Assembly: GCF_013185915.1 (NCBI RefSeq)
Contig: NZ_JAAZUH010000001.1
Location: 1,240,001 to 1,304,000, forward strand
DNA length: 64,000 bases
Direction: 5' to 3'
DNA from: Stenotrophomonas bentonitica
GTDB taxonomy: Bacteria > Pseudomonadota > Gammaproteobacteria > Xanthomonadales > Xanthomonadaceae
Shown: piece by piece, positions 35,243-44,882 of the stretch
How positions within the stretch are numbered: the stretch's first letter is position 1
How the letters are laid out: every line of letters begins with the position of its first letter
Made by a program: the position numbers and the translations under genes
Notes under the pieces: generated by a model
What the model was told of the DNA's origin: nothing
Database searches by the model: none
Seen by the model: the letters and a program-made list of their open reading frames with translations, nothing else

Positions 35243-37048
35243 TTACTTGTCCATCTGCAGCACGGCCAGGAAGGCTTCCTGCGGAATCTCCACGCGGCCG
35301 ACCTGCTTCATGCGCTTCTTGCCTTCCTTCTGCTTTTCCAGAAGCTTCTTCTTGCGCGAAACGTCGCCACCATAGCACTTGGCCAGCACGTTCTTGCGCA
35401 TCGCCTTGACCGTGGTGCGGGAGATGATCTGCGAGCCGACGGCGGCCTGGATGGCCACGTCGAACATCTGCCGCGGGATCAGCTCCTTCATCTTCTCGCA
35501 CAGCTCGCGGCCGCGCCGGTCGGCGTGGCTGCGGTGCACGATCAGCGACAGCGCGTCGACCTTGTCACCGTTGATCAGCACGTCCACGCGGACGAACGGA
35601 CCGGCGTCGAAGCGCACGAAGTGGTAGTCCAGCGAGGCATAGCCGCGGCTGACCGACTTGAGCTTGTCGAAGAAGTCCAGCACCACTTCGGCCATCGGCA
35701 GCTCATAGCTGATCTGCACCTGGCTGCCCATGTAGTTGATGCCGATCTGGCTGCCGCGCTTTTCCTCGCACAGCTTGATGATGTTGCCGATGTACTCCTC
35801 GGGCGTGAGCACGTTGGCGCGGATGATCGGCTCGCGGATCTCGGTCACCATGTTCACCGGCGGCAGCTTGGCCGGGTTGTCCATGTTGATGATCGTGCCG
35901 TCGGTCTTGAGCACCTCATAGACCACCGTCGGCGCGGTGCTGATCAGGTCCAGGTTGTACTCGCGCTCCAGGCGCTCCTGCACGATTTCCATGTGCAGCA
36001 TGCCCAGGAAGCCGCAGCGGAAGCCGAAGCCCATCGCTTCGGAGCTTTCCGGCTCGAAGCGCAGCGCGGCGTCGTTCAGGCGCAGCTTGTCCAGCGCTTC
36101 GCGCAGGTCCGGGTAGTCTTCGGCGTCGACCGGGAACAGGCCGGCGAACACGCGCGGCTGCATTTCCTGGAAGCCCGGCAGCGGCTTGGGCGCCGGGTCG
36201 GCGGCCAGGGTCAGGGTGTCGCCGACCGGCGCGCCGTGCACGTCCTTGATGCTGGCCGTGACCCAGCCCACCTCGCCCGCGCGCAGGGCCGGCAGCACCT
36301 TGCGCTTGGGGGTGAACACGCCGACGTTGTCGACCTGATGGTTGCGGCCGGTGGACATGACCTGCAGCTTGTCGCCGGCCTTGATCTGGCCCTGCATCAC
36401 GCGCACCAGCGAGACCACGCCCAGGTAGTTGTCGAACCAGGAGTCGATGATCAGCGCCTGCAGCTTGTCGGTGTCGCGCGGAACCGGCGCCGGAATGCGG
36501 TGCACGATGGCTTCCAGCACGTCCTGCACGTTCAGGCCGGTCTTGGCGCTGACCGGCACGGCGTCTTCGGCGTCGATGCCGATGACCGCTTCGATCTCGG
36601 CCTTGGCGCGCTCGATGTCGGCGGTGGGCAGGTCGATCTTGTTGATCACCGGCACCACTTCCAGGCCCTGCTCCACGGCGGTGTAGCAGTTGGCGACCGA
36701 CTGCGCTTCCACGCCCTGGGCGGCATCCACCACCAGCAGCGCGCCTTCGCAGGCGGCCAGCGAGCGGCTGACTTCATAGGAGAAGTCGACGTGGCCGGGG
36801 GTGTCGATGAAATTCAGATGATAGGTCTGGCCATCTTTGGCCACGTACGGCAGCGACACCGACTGGGCCTTGATGGTGATGCCGCGCTCGCGCTCGATCG
36901 GGTTCGAGTCGAGCACCTGGGCCTCCATTTCGCGGGCCTGCAGGCCGCCGCAAAGCTGGATGATGCGATCGGCCAGCGTCGACTTGCCATGGTCGACATG
37001 GGCAATGATGGAGAAGTTGCGGATATTCCGCATCGAATCAGAGGACAT
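35243..37048 (-). CDS. lepA: Elongation factor 4 (LepA)
   Basis: The 601-residue translational GTPase has the G1 loop HVDHGKST (about 16-23), a DTPGHVDF G3 and NKIDLP G4, followed by EF-G-like domains and the LepA-specific C-terminus (QMDK ending). EF4 acts on ribosomes during initiation or under stress. No strong ribosome binding site precedes ATG 37048; a start at the internal MRNIRNF (37033) is possible and would give the length found in many orthologues. Confidence 0.95.
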   Translation of the reverse strand: MSSDSMRNIRNFSIIAHVDHGKSTLADRIIQLCGGLQAREMEAQVLDSNPIERERGITIKAQSVSLPYVAKDGQTYHLNFIDTPGHVDFSYEVSRSLAACEGALLVVDAAQGVEAQSVANCYTAVEQGLEVVPVINKIDLPTADIERAKAEIEAVIGIDAEDAVPVSAKTGLNVQDVLEAIVHRIPAPVPRDTDKLQALIIDSWFDNYLGVVSLVRVMQGQIKAGDKLQVMSTGRNHQVDNVGVFTPKRKVLPALRAGEVGWVTASIKDVHGAPVGDTLTLAADPAPKPLPGFQEMQPRVFAGLFPVDAEDYPDLREALDKLRLNDAALRFEPESSEAMGFGFRCGFLGMLHMEIVQERLEREYNLDLISTAPTVVYEVLKTDGTIINMDNPAKLPPVNMVTEIREPIIRANVLTPEEYIGNIIKLCEEKRGSQIGINYMGSQVQISYELPMAEVVLDFFDKLKSVSRGYASLDYHFVRFDAGPFVRVDVLINGDKVDALSLIVHRSHADRRGRELCEKMKELIPRQMFDVAIQAAVGSQIISRTTVKAMRKNVLAKCYGGDVSRKKKLLEKQKEGKKRMKQVGRVEIPQEAFLAVLQMDK

Positions 37049-37150
37049 AGGTGGCGGCGGCGCGGCGCGTCGTCAGGGTAACGGGTGATTATCGCACGGA
37101 AACGACCGGGCCCGCCGAAGCGGGCCCGGAAACGCAGCGGTGGCGGGGAC

Positions 37151-38674
37151 TTACTCCCCGGTGCGGACCGCCACGAAGGCGGTGTTGCCGCTGGCACGGA
37201 CCAGCAGCATCACCACGTCGCCCTTCTTGTAGCCGGCCAGCGCCTTGTTCAGCGCGGCCACGTTGCCGACCGGGGTGCGGCCGACCTGCAGCACCACCAT
37301 GCCCGGGGACAGGCGGGCGTCACGCGCCGCCTGGCCCTTCACGCCGGTGATGCGCACGCCCTCGCCCGCGTCCAGGCCCAGCTGCTGGCGCTGCGGCGCG
37401 GTCAGGTCGGCCACGTCCAGGCCCAGCAGGGCGTTGGCACCGGTCTGCGGCGCCGCATCCGGCGCGGCCGGGGCGGCGGCGCCGCGCTCGGCGTCTTCGG
37501 CCAGCTCGGTCAGGGTCGCGGTGATTTCGCGCTCGCGGCCGTCACGCAGCACGTTCAGGCGGACCTTGCTGCCCGGCGCCTGGGCGCCGATCAGCGGCGG
37601 CAAGTCGCTGAAGGTGTTGATCGGCGTGCCGTTGACCGAACGGATCACGTCACCGACTTCCAGCCCGGACTTGGCGGCAGCGCTGCCCGGAACCAGTTCG
37701 TTGACCAGCGCACCACGGCTGTCGGGCAGGTTGAAGCCCTGCGCCACGTCGCCGGTGATGGCGCCGACCACCGCGCCCAGCTGGCCGCGGCTGACCCGGC
37801 CGTTCTTCTTGATCTGCTCGACCGCGCCCATGGCCAGGTCGATCGGGATCGCGAAGCTGATCCCCATGTAGCCGCCCGAGGCGGAGAAGATCTGCGAATT
37901 GATGCCGACCACTTCACCACGGGTATTCAGCAGCGGACCGCCGGAATTGCCCTGGTTGATCGCCACGTCGGTCTGGATGAACGGCACGTAGCGCTGGTCC
38001 TGGCCGCCGGTGCTGCGCCCGACCGCACTGACCACGCCGGCGGTGACCGAGTGGTCCAGGCCGAACGGCGAGCCGATTGCGACAACCCACTGGCCCGGCT
38101 TGAGCGTATTGGAATCGCCCACCCGCACGGTCGGCAGGTTTTTCGCGTCGATCTTGAGCAGGGCCACGTCGTACTGCTGGTCGCTGCCCACCACCTTGGC
38201 GGTGAATTCGCGGCGGTCGCCCAGCTTGACCTTCACCTCACCGGCGTCGGCCACCACGTGGTGGTTGGTCAGCACGTAGCCGTCGGGCGAGATGATGAAG
38301 CCCGAGCCCATGCCACGGCCGCGGATGCTGGGACCTTGGTCATCGCCGCCACCGGGCTGGCCCGGCATCTGGAAGTCCGGGCCGAAGAAGCGGCGGAAGA
38401 ATTCCGGCATCTCGTCATCGCCCGGGCCCGCAGGGCCACGTGCCTGGCGGTTGCTGCGCACGATGGTGGTTTCGATGTTGACCACGCCGGGGCCGACCTG
38501 TTCGACCAGGTTGGTGAAATCGGGCAGCCCGCTGACCAGCGGCGCGGCCGGCGCACGCGGCGCGGCCGTGGCCTGGGCGGCGGGTGCGGCCGGGGACGGC
38601 GACTGCGCGCAGGCCACCAGCGGCAGGGTGATGGCCAGCAGGGCCAGGGCATGCGTACGGATACGGGCGGTCAT
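37151..38674 (-). CDS. mucD: Periplasmic serine endoprotease, DegP/MucD type
   Basis: GGAGG precedes ATG 38674. The 507-residue protein has a signal peptide (LPLVACAQS; VAC at 20-22 might be a lipobox), a trypsin-like domain with H139 (TNHHV), D169 (YDVALL) and S244 (GNSGGP), and two PDZ domains (about 310-400 and 420-505). It degrades misfolded envelope proteins. Together with rpoE and rseA it forms the sigma-E module; in Pseudomonas the orthologue is the last gene of algU-mucABCD. Confidence 0.93.
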   Translation of the reverse strand: MTARIRTHALALLAITLPLVACAQSPSPAAPAAQATAAPRAPAAPLVSGLPDFTNLVEQVGPGVVNIETTIVRSNRQARGPAGPGDDEMPEFFRRFFGPDFQMPGQPGGGDDQGPSIRGRGMGSGFIISPDGYVLTNHHVVADAGEVKVKLGDRREFTAKVVGSDQQYDVALLKIDAKNLPTVRVGDSNTLKPGQWVVAIGSPFGLDHSVTAGVVSAVGRSTGGQDQRYVPFIQTDVAINQGNSGGPLLNTRGEVVGINSQIFSASGGYMGISFAIPIDLAMGAVEQIKKNGRVSRGQLGAVVGAITGDVAQGFNLPDSRGALVNELVPGSAAAKSGLEVGDVIRSVNGTPINTFSDLPPLIGAQAPGSKVRLNVLRDGREREITATLTELAEDAERGAAAPAAPDAAPQTGANALLGLDVADLTAPQRQQLGLDAGEGVRITGVKGQAARDARLSPGMVVLQVGRTPVGNVAALNKALAGYKKGDVVMLLVRASGNTAFVAVRTGE

Positions 38675-38738
38675 CAGACTCGAACCTCCGGGTCAGGGGT
38701 ATCAGGGGGAGAGGGAAGCAACAGGGCGTGCAGCAGGC

Positions 38739-39545
38739 TCAATCGGCGCCGTCATCCTGCAGGCGCGGTTCGAACGGATAGAACGCGGCCGGCGGCTGCT
38801 GGGTGCGGAAGCTGGCGTTGATCGCGCCATTGTCGCCCAGGGTCGAACGCGGCCACGGCCGGGCCTGCAGGCTGCTGACATCGCCAAACGGCAGGGCGCG
38901 TGCCGACGCCGCCGGGACGGTCGGCGCCAGCGGCGCCTGGCTGGCCACGGCCCGCACCGGCTCGGCGACACGGCTGGCCACGCCACGCGCGGCCTGCTGG
39001 GTACGGGTGGAGCTGTTGCGGCGCGCGGTGGCGGCAGCGGCAGGCACGGCGGCCACGGCCAAGGCGGCGTCTGCCACGGCGGTCGGTGCCGCAGGCGCAC
39101 GCGGGGTGGGCGGCGGCAGCTGGGCCTGGCTGGCGATGATGGTGGTTGGCTGATCCGGCGCGGTCTGGCCGGGCAGCTGCTCGCGGGTCACGAACAGGGC
39201 AATGGCGGCAACCGAGGCAGCCAGTGCGGCACCGCCGCCCAGGCGCAGCCAGCCGCTGCGGCGCGCGCGCGCCACCGGCGCGGCCGGCACGACGGCCGGT
39301 CGCGGCTCGGCGCTCACGGCTGCCTGGATGCGGTCGGCGAAATCGGCCGGGGCCGGCGCGCAGGCCTGGCCGCGCAGCACGTCGCCCAGCAGCTGCCAGC
39401 GTTCCTGGCAGCCAGAAAGGTCTTCGTCGTGTTCCAGCCGGCGCAGCAGGAAGCGGGCTTCCTCCAGCGGCAGCTCACCGTCGACCAGCGCCGACAGCTG
39501 CTGGCGGTGGTGGGCGTCGAATTTGTCTGGCAGTTGATTGCTCAT
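38739..39545 (-). CDS. rseA: Sigma-E anti-sigma factor, RseA-like
   Basis: The 268-residue protein has the RseA/MucA N-terminal motif (QQLSALVDGELPLEEARFLLRRL, about 15-37) that binds sigma-E, one transmembrane helix (about 106-124) and a low-complexity Ala/Pro periplasmic region. Its start overlaps the rpoE stop by 4 nt. Proteolysis of such proteins releases sigma-E on envelope stress. No rseB-like gene lies between it and mucD, unlike E. coli and Pseudomonas. Confidence 0.9.
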   Translation of the reverse strand: MSNQLPDKFDAHHRQQLSALVDGELPLEEARFLLRRLEHDEDLSGCQERWQLLGDVLRGQACAPAPADFADRIQAAVSAEPRPAVVPAAPVARARRSGWLRLGGGAALAASVAAIALFVTREQLPGQTAPDQPTTIIASQAQLPPPTPRAPAAPTAVADAALAVAAVPAAAATARRNSSTRTQQAARGVASRVAEPVRAVASQAPLAPTVPAASARALPFGDVSSLQARPWPRSTLGDNGAINASFRTQQPPAAFYPFEPRLQDDGAD

Positions 39546-40162
39546 GCGCGGCTCTTTTCGCGGGTGGCGCTGCCGATATCCAGCAGCGGCCGAAGTTCAG
39601 TGTCGATCGCCTCGCGGGCGCGGAAGATCCGCGAACGCACGGTGCCGATCGGGCACCCCATCTTCTGCGCGATGTCTTCGTAACTCAGGCCTTCCACCTC
39701 GCGCAGGGTGATGGCCGATCGCAGTTCTTCCGGCAGCGCGGCCACCGCCTTCATCACCGTGTTCTCCAGTTCCTGGCGCATCAGCTCACGCTCGGGCGTG
39801 TCGGTGTCGCGCAGGCGGGTGCCGCTGTCGAACTGCTCGGCGTCACCGATTTCAATGTCATCGGTGGGCGGGCGGCGGTTGTGGGCGGCAAGGTGGTTCT
39901 TGGCAGTATTCACGGCGATCCGGTGCAACCAGGTATAGAACTGGGCGTCTCCACGGAAACTGTTGATCGCGCGGTAGGCGCGAACGAACGTGTCCTGGGC
40001 GACGTCCTGACATTCACTCCAGTCGGCGATGTAGCGCCCGATCAATGCGACGATCCGATGCTGGTACTTGCGCACCAGTACATCGAACGCCGCACTTTCG
40101 CCGCGCTGCACGCGCCGGACCAGCTCCAGGTCCAGCTCCTGTGGTGTTTCGACCTCGGCCAT
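39542..40162 (-). CDS. rpoE: RNA polymerase sigma factor RpoE (sigma-E / AlgU type)
   Basis: From ATG 40162 the protein has 206 residues: sigma region 2 (about 22-95, with DVAQDTFVRAYRAI and FRGDAQFYTWLHRIAVNTAKN) and region 4 (about 140-195, LREVEGLSYEDIAQKMGCPIGTVRSRIFRARE). That is the sigma-E/AlgU signature almost unchanged. It controls the envelope stress response and heads rpoE-rseA-mucD. A frame extends upstream without a start that fits the family, so the ATG at 40162 is preferred. Confidence 0.95.
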   Translation of the reverse strand: MAEVETPQELDLELVRRVQRGESAAFDVLVRKYQHRIVALIGRYIADWSECQDVAQDTFVRAYRAINSFRGDAQFYTWLHRIAVNTAKNHLAAHNRRPPTDDIEIGDAEQFDSGTRLRDTDTPERELMRQELENTVMKAVAALPEELRSAITLREVEGLSYEDIAQKMGCPIGTVRSRIFRAREAIDTELRPLLDIGSATREKSRA

Positions 40163-40376
40163 TGGGGGCCGCACTCCTGTCAGCCCAACCGACGTCGGGC
40201 AATGAGACTGCCAATCCCGGGAAAAGTTCAGCGCCCATCCGTGAACGCCGCACCAGCTTTTAACTACGGTTCCGTTAAGGTTCCCTCCCTCCCCCCAGCT
40301 ATAGGGATTTGACGGGGAGGAAACAACCTCTGGATCATAGCCCCCTTCTCCATACACAACCGGATGGAACGTCCCC
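40163..40376. promoter_or_regulatory. Divergent region of rpoE and the FadJ-like gene, with possible sigma-E promoter
   Basis: On the minus strand two GGAACC boxes lie 11 nt apart (40284-40279 and 40273-40268). The first is followed after 16 nt by TAAAAG (40262-40257), a loose match to a sigma-E promoter, which would allow rpoE autoregulation. On the + strand a TATAGGG near 40300 may serve the FadJ-like gene. The assignment is tentative. Confidence 0.35.
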
Positions 40377-42440
40377 ATGCTCTCAGGCTTCGATGGGCTC
40401 CGCTTCTCACATTGGCACCCCGAGATCCGTGACGATGGTGTCGTGGTGCTCAGCCTCGACCGCCAGGACAGCAGCGTCAATGCGATGTCGCAGGACGTGC
40501 TGCTGGAACTGGGCGACCTGGTCGAACGCCTGGCGCTGGATCCGCCCAAGGCGGTGGTGGTGCAGTCGGTCAAGCCGGCCGGGTTCATCGCCGGGGCCGA
40601 CCTGAAGGAATTCCAGGAGTTCGACCGCCGCGGCACCGTCAATGACGCGATCCGCCGTGGCCAGACCACCTACCAGAAGCTGGCCGAGCTGCCCTGCCCG
40701 ACCGTGGCCGCCATCCACGGCCACTGCCTGGGCGGCGGTACCGAGCTGGCCCTGGCCTGCCGCTACCGCGTGGCCTCCAACGACCCCTCCACCCGGATCG
40801 GCCTGCCCGAAACCCAGCTGGGCATCTTCCCGGGCTGGGGCGGCAGCGCGCGCCTGCCGCAGCTGCTCGGCGCCCCGGCGGCGATGGACATGATGCTGAC
40901 CGGCCGCAACCTGTCGGCATCGGCCGCCCGCAATATCGGCCTGGTCGACAAGGTGGTGGCCCCGGCGGTGCTGCTCGACACCGCCGTGGCGCTGGCCCTG
41001 GCCGGCACCACCCGCCCGTTCAAGCAGCGCCTGACCGCGTGGGCCACCAACACCTGGCTGGCGCGCAAGCTGCTGGCGCCGCAGATGGCCAAGCAGGTCG
41101 CGCGCAAGGCGAAGAAGGAGCACTACCCCGCCCCCTACGCGCTGATCAACACCTGGGCGCGCACCGGCGGCAGCGGCATCCAGGCCCGCCTGGACGCCGA
41201 GCGCCGCGCCGTGGTCAAGCTGGCCGGCACCCCGACCGCACGCAACCTGATCCGCATCTTCTTCCTGACCGAACGCCTGAAGGCGCTGGGCGGCAAGGAC
41301 CATGGCATCCGCCACGTGCACGTGGTCGGCGCCGGCGTGATGGGCGGCGACATTGCGGCCTGGTCGGCCTACAAGGGCTTCGAGGTCACCCTGCAGGACC
41401 GCGAGCAGCGCTTCATCGACCCGGCCATGGAACGCGCGCAGGCGCTGTTCGCCAGGAAGGTGCGCGATGAGTCCAAGCGCCCCGCAGTGGCCGCACGGCT
41501 CAAGGCCGACCTGGCCGGTGACGGCGTGGCCGTGGCCGACCTGGTGATCGAAGCGATCATCGAGGATGCCGAGGCCAAGCGCGGTCTGTACCAGACGCTG
41601 GAGCCGAAGATGAAGGCCGACGCGCTGCTGACCACCAACACATCCTCGATCCCGCTGGTGGAACTGCGCGACCACATCCAGCGTCCGGCCCAGTTCGCCG
41701 GCCTGCACTACTTCAACCCGGTCGCGCAGATGCCGCTGGTGGAAATCATCCACCACGACGGCATGGCGCCGGAGACCGAGCGCCGCCTGGCCTCGTTCTG
41801 CAAGGCGCTGGGCAAGTTCCCGGTGCCGGTCGCCGGCACCCCCGGCTTCCTGGTCAACCGCGTGCTGTTCCCGTACATGCTGGAAGCGGCGACCGCGTAT
41901 GCCGAAGGCATTCCCGGCCCGGTGATCGACAAGACCGCGGTGAAGTTCGGCATGCCGATGGGCCCGATCGAACTGCTCGACACGGTGGGCCTGGACGTGG
42001 CGGCCGGTGTCGGCAAGGAGCTGGCACCGTTCCTTGGCCTGCAGATTCCAGCCGCACTCCAGACCGTTGAACAGGGCAAGCGCGGCAAGAAGGACGGCCA
42101 AGGCATCTACAAGTGGGACAACGGCCGCGCGCAGAAGCCGGACGTGCCGGCCAACTACCAGGCGCCGGACGACCGGGAAGACCGCCTGATCCTGCCGCTG
42201 CTCAACGAAGCGGTGGCCTGCCTGCACGACGGCGTGGTCAGCGACGCCGACCTGCTGGATGCGGGCGTGATCTTCGGCACCGGCTTCGCGCCGTTCCGGG
42301 GTGGTCCGATCCAGTACATCCGCGCCACCGGCGCCGATGTACTGGTGGAGCGCCTGAAGGTGCTGCAGCAGCGCCATGGCGACCGCTTCGCACCGCGCCC
42401 GGGTTGGGACGCGCCGGTGCTGCGCGAACCGGTGATCTGA
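40377..42440 (+). CDS. Bifunctional enoyl-CoA hydratase / 3-hydroxyacyl-CoA dehydrogenase (FadJ-like)
   Basis: The 687-residue protein has an N-terminal crotonase domain (about 1-200) with the oxyanion elements GADLKEF and GHCLGGGTELALACRYR, then a 3-hydroxyacyl-CoA dehydrogenase with the NAD motif VVGAGVMGGDIAAW (about 319-332) and the catalytic HYFNPVAQMPLVEII. It carries out two steps of fatty acid beta-oxidation. It is shorter than FadB and FadJ of E. coli (about 715-730). There is no thiolase beside it, so it works with one encoded elsewhere. Confidence 0.9.
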   Translation: MLSGFDGLRFSHWHPEIRDDGVVVLSLDRQDSSVNAMSQDVLLELGDLVERLALDPPKAVVVQSVKPAGFIAGADLKEFQEFDRRGTVNDAIRRGQTTYQKLAELPCPTVAAIHGHCLGGGTELALACRYRVASNDPSTRIGLPETQLGIFPGWGGSARLPQLLGAPAAMDMMLTGRNLSASAARNIGLVDKVVAPAVLLDTAVALALAGTTRPFKQRLTAWATNTWLARKLLAPQMAKQVARKAKKEHYPAPYALINTWARTGGSGIQARLDAERRAVVKLAGTPTARNLIRIFFLTERLKALGGKDHGIRHVHVVGAGVMGGDIAAWSAYKGFEVTLQDREQRFIDPAMERAQALFARKVRDESKRPAVAARLKADLAGDGVAVADLVIEAIIEDAEAKRGLYQTLEPKMKADALLTTNTSSIPLVELRDHIQRPAQFAGLHYFNPVAQMPLVEIIHHDGMAPETERRLASFCKALGKFPVPVAGTPGFLVNRVLFPYMLEAATAYAEGIPGPVIDKTAVKFGMPMGPIELLDTVGLDVAAGVGKELAPFLGLQIPAALQTVEQGKRGKKDGQGIYKWDNGRAQKPDVPANYQAPDDREDRLILPLLNEAVACLHDGVVSDADLLDAGVIFGTGFAPFRGGPIQYIRATGADVLVERLKVLQQRHGDRFAPRPGWDAPVLREPVI

Positions 42441-42451
42441 TCGAAACCACG

Positions 42452-42482
42452 ACAACGCCACCGCACGGTGGCGTTGTTGTTT
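42452..42482 (+). terminator. Rho-independent terminator after the FadJ-like gene
   Basis: An 11-bp stem (42452-42462 with 42467-42477), GCAC loop, and a TGTTT tail starting 11 nt after the stop codon. Confidence 0.75.
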
Positions 42483-42584
42483 CCGGGTACCGCAAACGAA
42501 ACACCCTGTTACCCGAACGGGCCATGCACCGCCGTGGGTCGCGTGCCATCCTTGCGGCCTGTCCCCGCCAGCGAGAAAGCCCGC

Positions 42585-43448
42585 ATGACGACCATCATCG
42601 CCCCGCGCGTCCATGACATCGGCGGCCTGGAAGTGCGCCGCGCCGTGCCCAGCATCCAGGCGCGCAGCATTGGCCCGTTCGTGTTCGTCGACCAGATGGG
42701 CCCGGCGGTGATGGCGCCCGGCACCGGCATCGACGTCCGCCCGCATCCGCATATCGGGCTGGCCACCGTGACCTTCCTGTGGTCCGGCGCCATCGGCCAT
42801 CGCGACACGCTCGGCTCGGACCAGGTGATCCGCCCCGGCGATGTCAACTGGATGACCGCCGGGCGCGGCATCGCGCACTCCGAGCGCACGCCGCCGGTGG
42901 AACGCGAACACGACCACCCGGTGCATGGCATGCAGACCTGGGTGGCGCTGCCGAAAAGCCATGAAGAAACCGATCCCGGTTTCTTCCATCACAGCGCAGC
43001 CACCCTGCCGCAGCAGCGTCGCGATGGTGCCTGGCTGCGCGTCATCGCCGGCCGCGCCTACGGCGAAGAATCACCGGTGAAGGTGTTCACCGACACCCTC
43101 AACGTCGCCATCGACCTGGACGCCGGCGCCGAACTCGACCTGGACACCGGTCATAAGGAACGGGCGCTCTACATCCTCGAAGGCGACGCACAGCTGGATG
43201 GCGTCGACCTGCCTGCACAGCACCTGGTCATCCCCGAATTCAACGCACGTGGCCGCCTGCGTGCCAAGACGCCGTTGAAGGCCATGCTGCTCGGTGGTGA
43301 ACCCCTGGATGGACCGCGCCACCTCTGGTGGAACTTCGTGTCCAGCTCGAAGGAACGCATCGAACAGGCCAAGCACGACTGGGAATCCGGACGGTTCGGC
43401 ACCATCCCCGGCGACGACAAGGAATTCATTCCACTGCCGGAGCGTTGA
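42585..43448 (+). CDS. Pirin-family protein
   Basis: From ATG 42585 the 287-residue protein shows the pirin cupin motifs: [26 protein letters not shown] (metal-binding histidines, about 50-75), [18 protein letters not shown] and the C-terminal pirin cupin. Bacterial pirins of this type include quercetin 2,3-dioxygenase YhhW-like proteins and others of unknown substrate. A second pirin gene lies 1.4 kb away on the other strand and differs clearly in sequence. The aquaporin gene follows after 61 nt. Confidence 0.87.
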   Translation: MTTIIAPRVHDIGGLEVRRAVPSIQARSIGPFVFVDQMGPAVMAPGTGIDVRPHPHIGLATVTFLWSGAIGHRDTLGSDQVIRPGDVNWMTAGRGIAHSERTPPVEREHDHPVHGMQTWVALPKSHEETDPGFFHHSAATLPQQRRDGAWLRVIAGRAYGEESPVKVFTDTLNVAIDLDAGAELDLDTGHKERALYILEGDAQLDGVDLPAQHLVIPEFNARGRLRAKTPLKAMLLGGEPLDGPRHLWWNFVSSSKERIEQAKHDWESGRFGTIPGDDKEFIPLPER

Positions 43449-43509
43449 GCGCACGCCGCATTGTCCGATTTCCGCCGTGTTCCCCCTTGGACACTCGTGG
43501 AGATCCTCA

Positions 43510-44238
43510 ATGAGCATGGGCAAGCGCGTGGTTGCCGAATTCCTCGGCACGTTCTGGCTGGTGTTGGGCGGCTGTGGCAGCGCCGTCCTCGCCGCGCACT
43601 TCGGCGGCGATGGCAATCCGCTCGGTATCGGTTTCCTTGGCGTTGCACTGGCGTTCGGCCTGACCGTACTGACCGGTGCGTACGCGTTCGGCCACATCTC
43701 CGGCGCCCACTTCAATCCGGCAGTGAGTGTCGGGCTCTGGGCCGGCGGCCGCTTCCCCGCCCGCGACCTGCTGCCGTACATCGTGGCCCAGGTGCTGGGC
43801 GGCCTGCTGGCCGCGTTCATCCTGCTGCAGATCGCCTCCGGCGCGCCCGGTTTCCAGATCGACGGCAGCCAGGCCGGCGCGTTCGCCAGCAACGGCTACG
43901 GTGCGCTGTCGCCCGGCGGGTACAGCGTGGCCGCGGCGTTCCTGTGCGAAGTGGTGCTCACCGCCATGTTCCTGGTGGTGATCATGGGCGCCACCCATGG
44001 CCGGGCCCCGGCCGGGTTCGCACCGCTCGCGATCGGCCTGGCCCTGACCCTGATCCACCTGATCAGCATCCCGGTTACCAATACCTCGGTGAACCCGGCC
44101 CGCTCCACTGCGGTGGCGGTGTTCGCCGGCAGCGGCGCGCTCGGGCAACTGTGGCTGTTCTGGCTGGCGCCGCTGCTGGGCGGGCTGATCGGCGGGATCG
44201 TCTACAAGTGGATCGGGGCCGAGCCGTCACCTCGCTAA
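43510..44238 (+). CDS. aqpZ: Aquaporin Z
   Basis: The 242-residue protein has six membrane spans and two half-helices carrying the NPA motifs (HFNPAVS about 65-71 and SVNPARS about 195-201), with the selectivity Arg in the second. Length and the [18 protein letters not shown] start match AqpZ water channels. The ATG at 43510 is preceded by GGAGAT. The gap from the pirin gene is 61 nt, so cotranscription is possible. Confidence 0.93.
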   Translation: MSMGKRVVAEFLGTFWLVLGGCGSAVLAAHFGGDGNPLGIGFLGVALAFGLTVLTGAYAFGHISGAHFNPAVSVGLWAGGRFPARDLLPYIVAQVLGGLLAAFILLQIASGAPGFQIDGSQAGAFASNGYGALSPGGYSVAAAFLCEVVLTAMFLVVIMGATHGRAPAGFAPLAIGLALTLIHLISIPVTNTSVNPARSTAVAVFAGSGALGQLWLFWLAPLLGGLIGGIVYKWIGAEPSPR

Positions 44239-44311
44239 CCGGCTTCAGATTCATTTGAAACGGTTATTTGAAGATCCAGTCACATTCCGTTAAGGTCAAA
44301 ATCACCAGGCC

Positions 44312-44345
44312 GTCACCCGGCGGGCGTCATCGCCCCGCCGGGGAC
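44312..44345 (+). other. Strong hairpin upstream of a secreted-protein gene
   Basis: A 12-bp stem with one bulged A (44312-44324 with 44334-44345) and a 9-nt loop sits in the 135-nt gap between aqpZ and the next gene. It has no T-run. It could end the aqpZ transcript or lie in the leader of the following gene. Confidence 0.4.
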
Positions 44346-44373
44346 GGCTGGGCCAATTCATACGGGGGAACGC

Positions 44374-44835
44374 ATGAAGATCCTGCACGCCTTGGTTGTT
44401 CTGGGGCTGTCACTTGCTGCCGGCAATGCGTCGGCGCAGTCGGCGGCGAAATGTCCTGCGCTGCCCGCCGACAGCAACCTGCAATGGCAGGAAACCGCGC
44501 AAAGCACCTATGTGCTGTGCAAGGCGGTCGACGCAGGTGGCCGCGAGGTCATGACCTTGATGCTGACCGGACGCGACCCGGATATTCCGCTGGCCCGCAC
44601 CCTTCGCCAGGAAAAGGGCGGCTTCGCCGGTGAATCGCTGTACTGGTACAAGCCCGACCTGGGCGGCCAGGAGCCACCGGGCTATGCCACGCGACGCATG
44701 ACCGTGGTGAAGTTCGACAAGAACCAGTACGCGCAGATTTCGCTGTATCCGGGCGATGCCAGCGAGCTGCGTTCGCTGCAGTTGATGTCGCAGGGCATGA
44801 ACCTCAATCCGTCCGCGGTCGCTGCGGAGCGGTGA
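44374..44835 (+). CDS. Hypothetical periplasmic protein (153 aa)
   Basis: GGGGGA precedes the ATG. The 153-residue product has a clear signal peptide (MKILHALVVLGLSLAAGNASA, cleavage near 21-22) and a small mature domain with two cysteines (C27 and C49) that could form a disulfide. I do not recognise a family. The context (aqpZ upstream, pirin downstream on the other strand) gives no clear hint. Confidence 0.7.
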   Translation: MKILHALVVLGLSLAAGNASAQSAAKCPALPADSNLQWQETAQSTYVLCKAVDAGGREVMTLMLTGRDPDIPLARTLRQEKGGFAGESLYWYKPDLGGQEPPGYATRRMTVVKFDKNQYAQISLYPGDASELRSLQLMSQGMNLNPSAVAAER

Positions 44836-44882
44836 CGACATCGGGGATGCAGCATGCATCCCCGACGACGCTGTCGAACGGT

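Noticed and set aside
40270..44297. The 12-mer TTCCGTTAAGGT occurs upstream of rpoE and upstream of the 153-residue secreted protein
   Set aside because: Its orientation relative to the genes differs between the two places and no second box is shared, so a common regulator is not supported.
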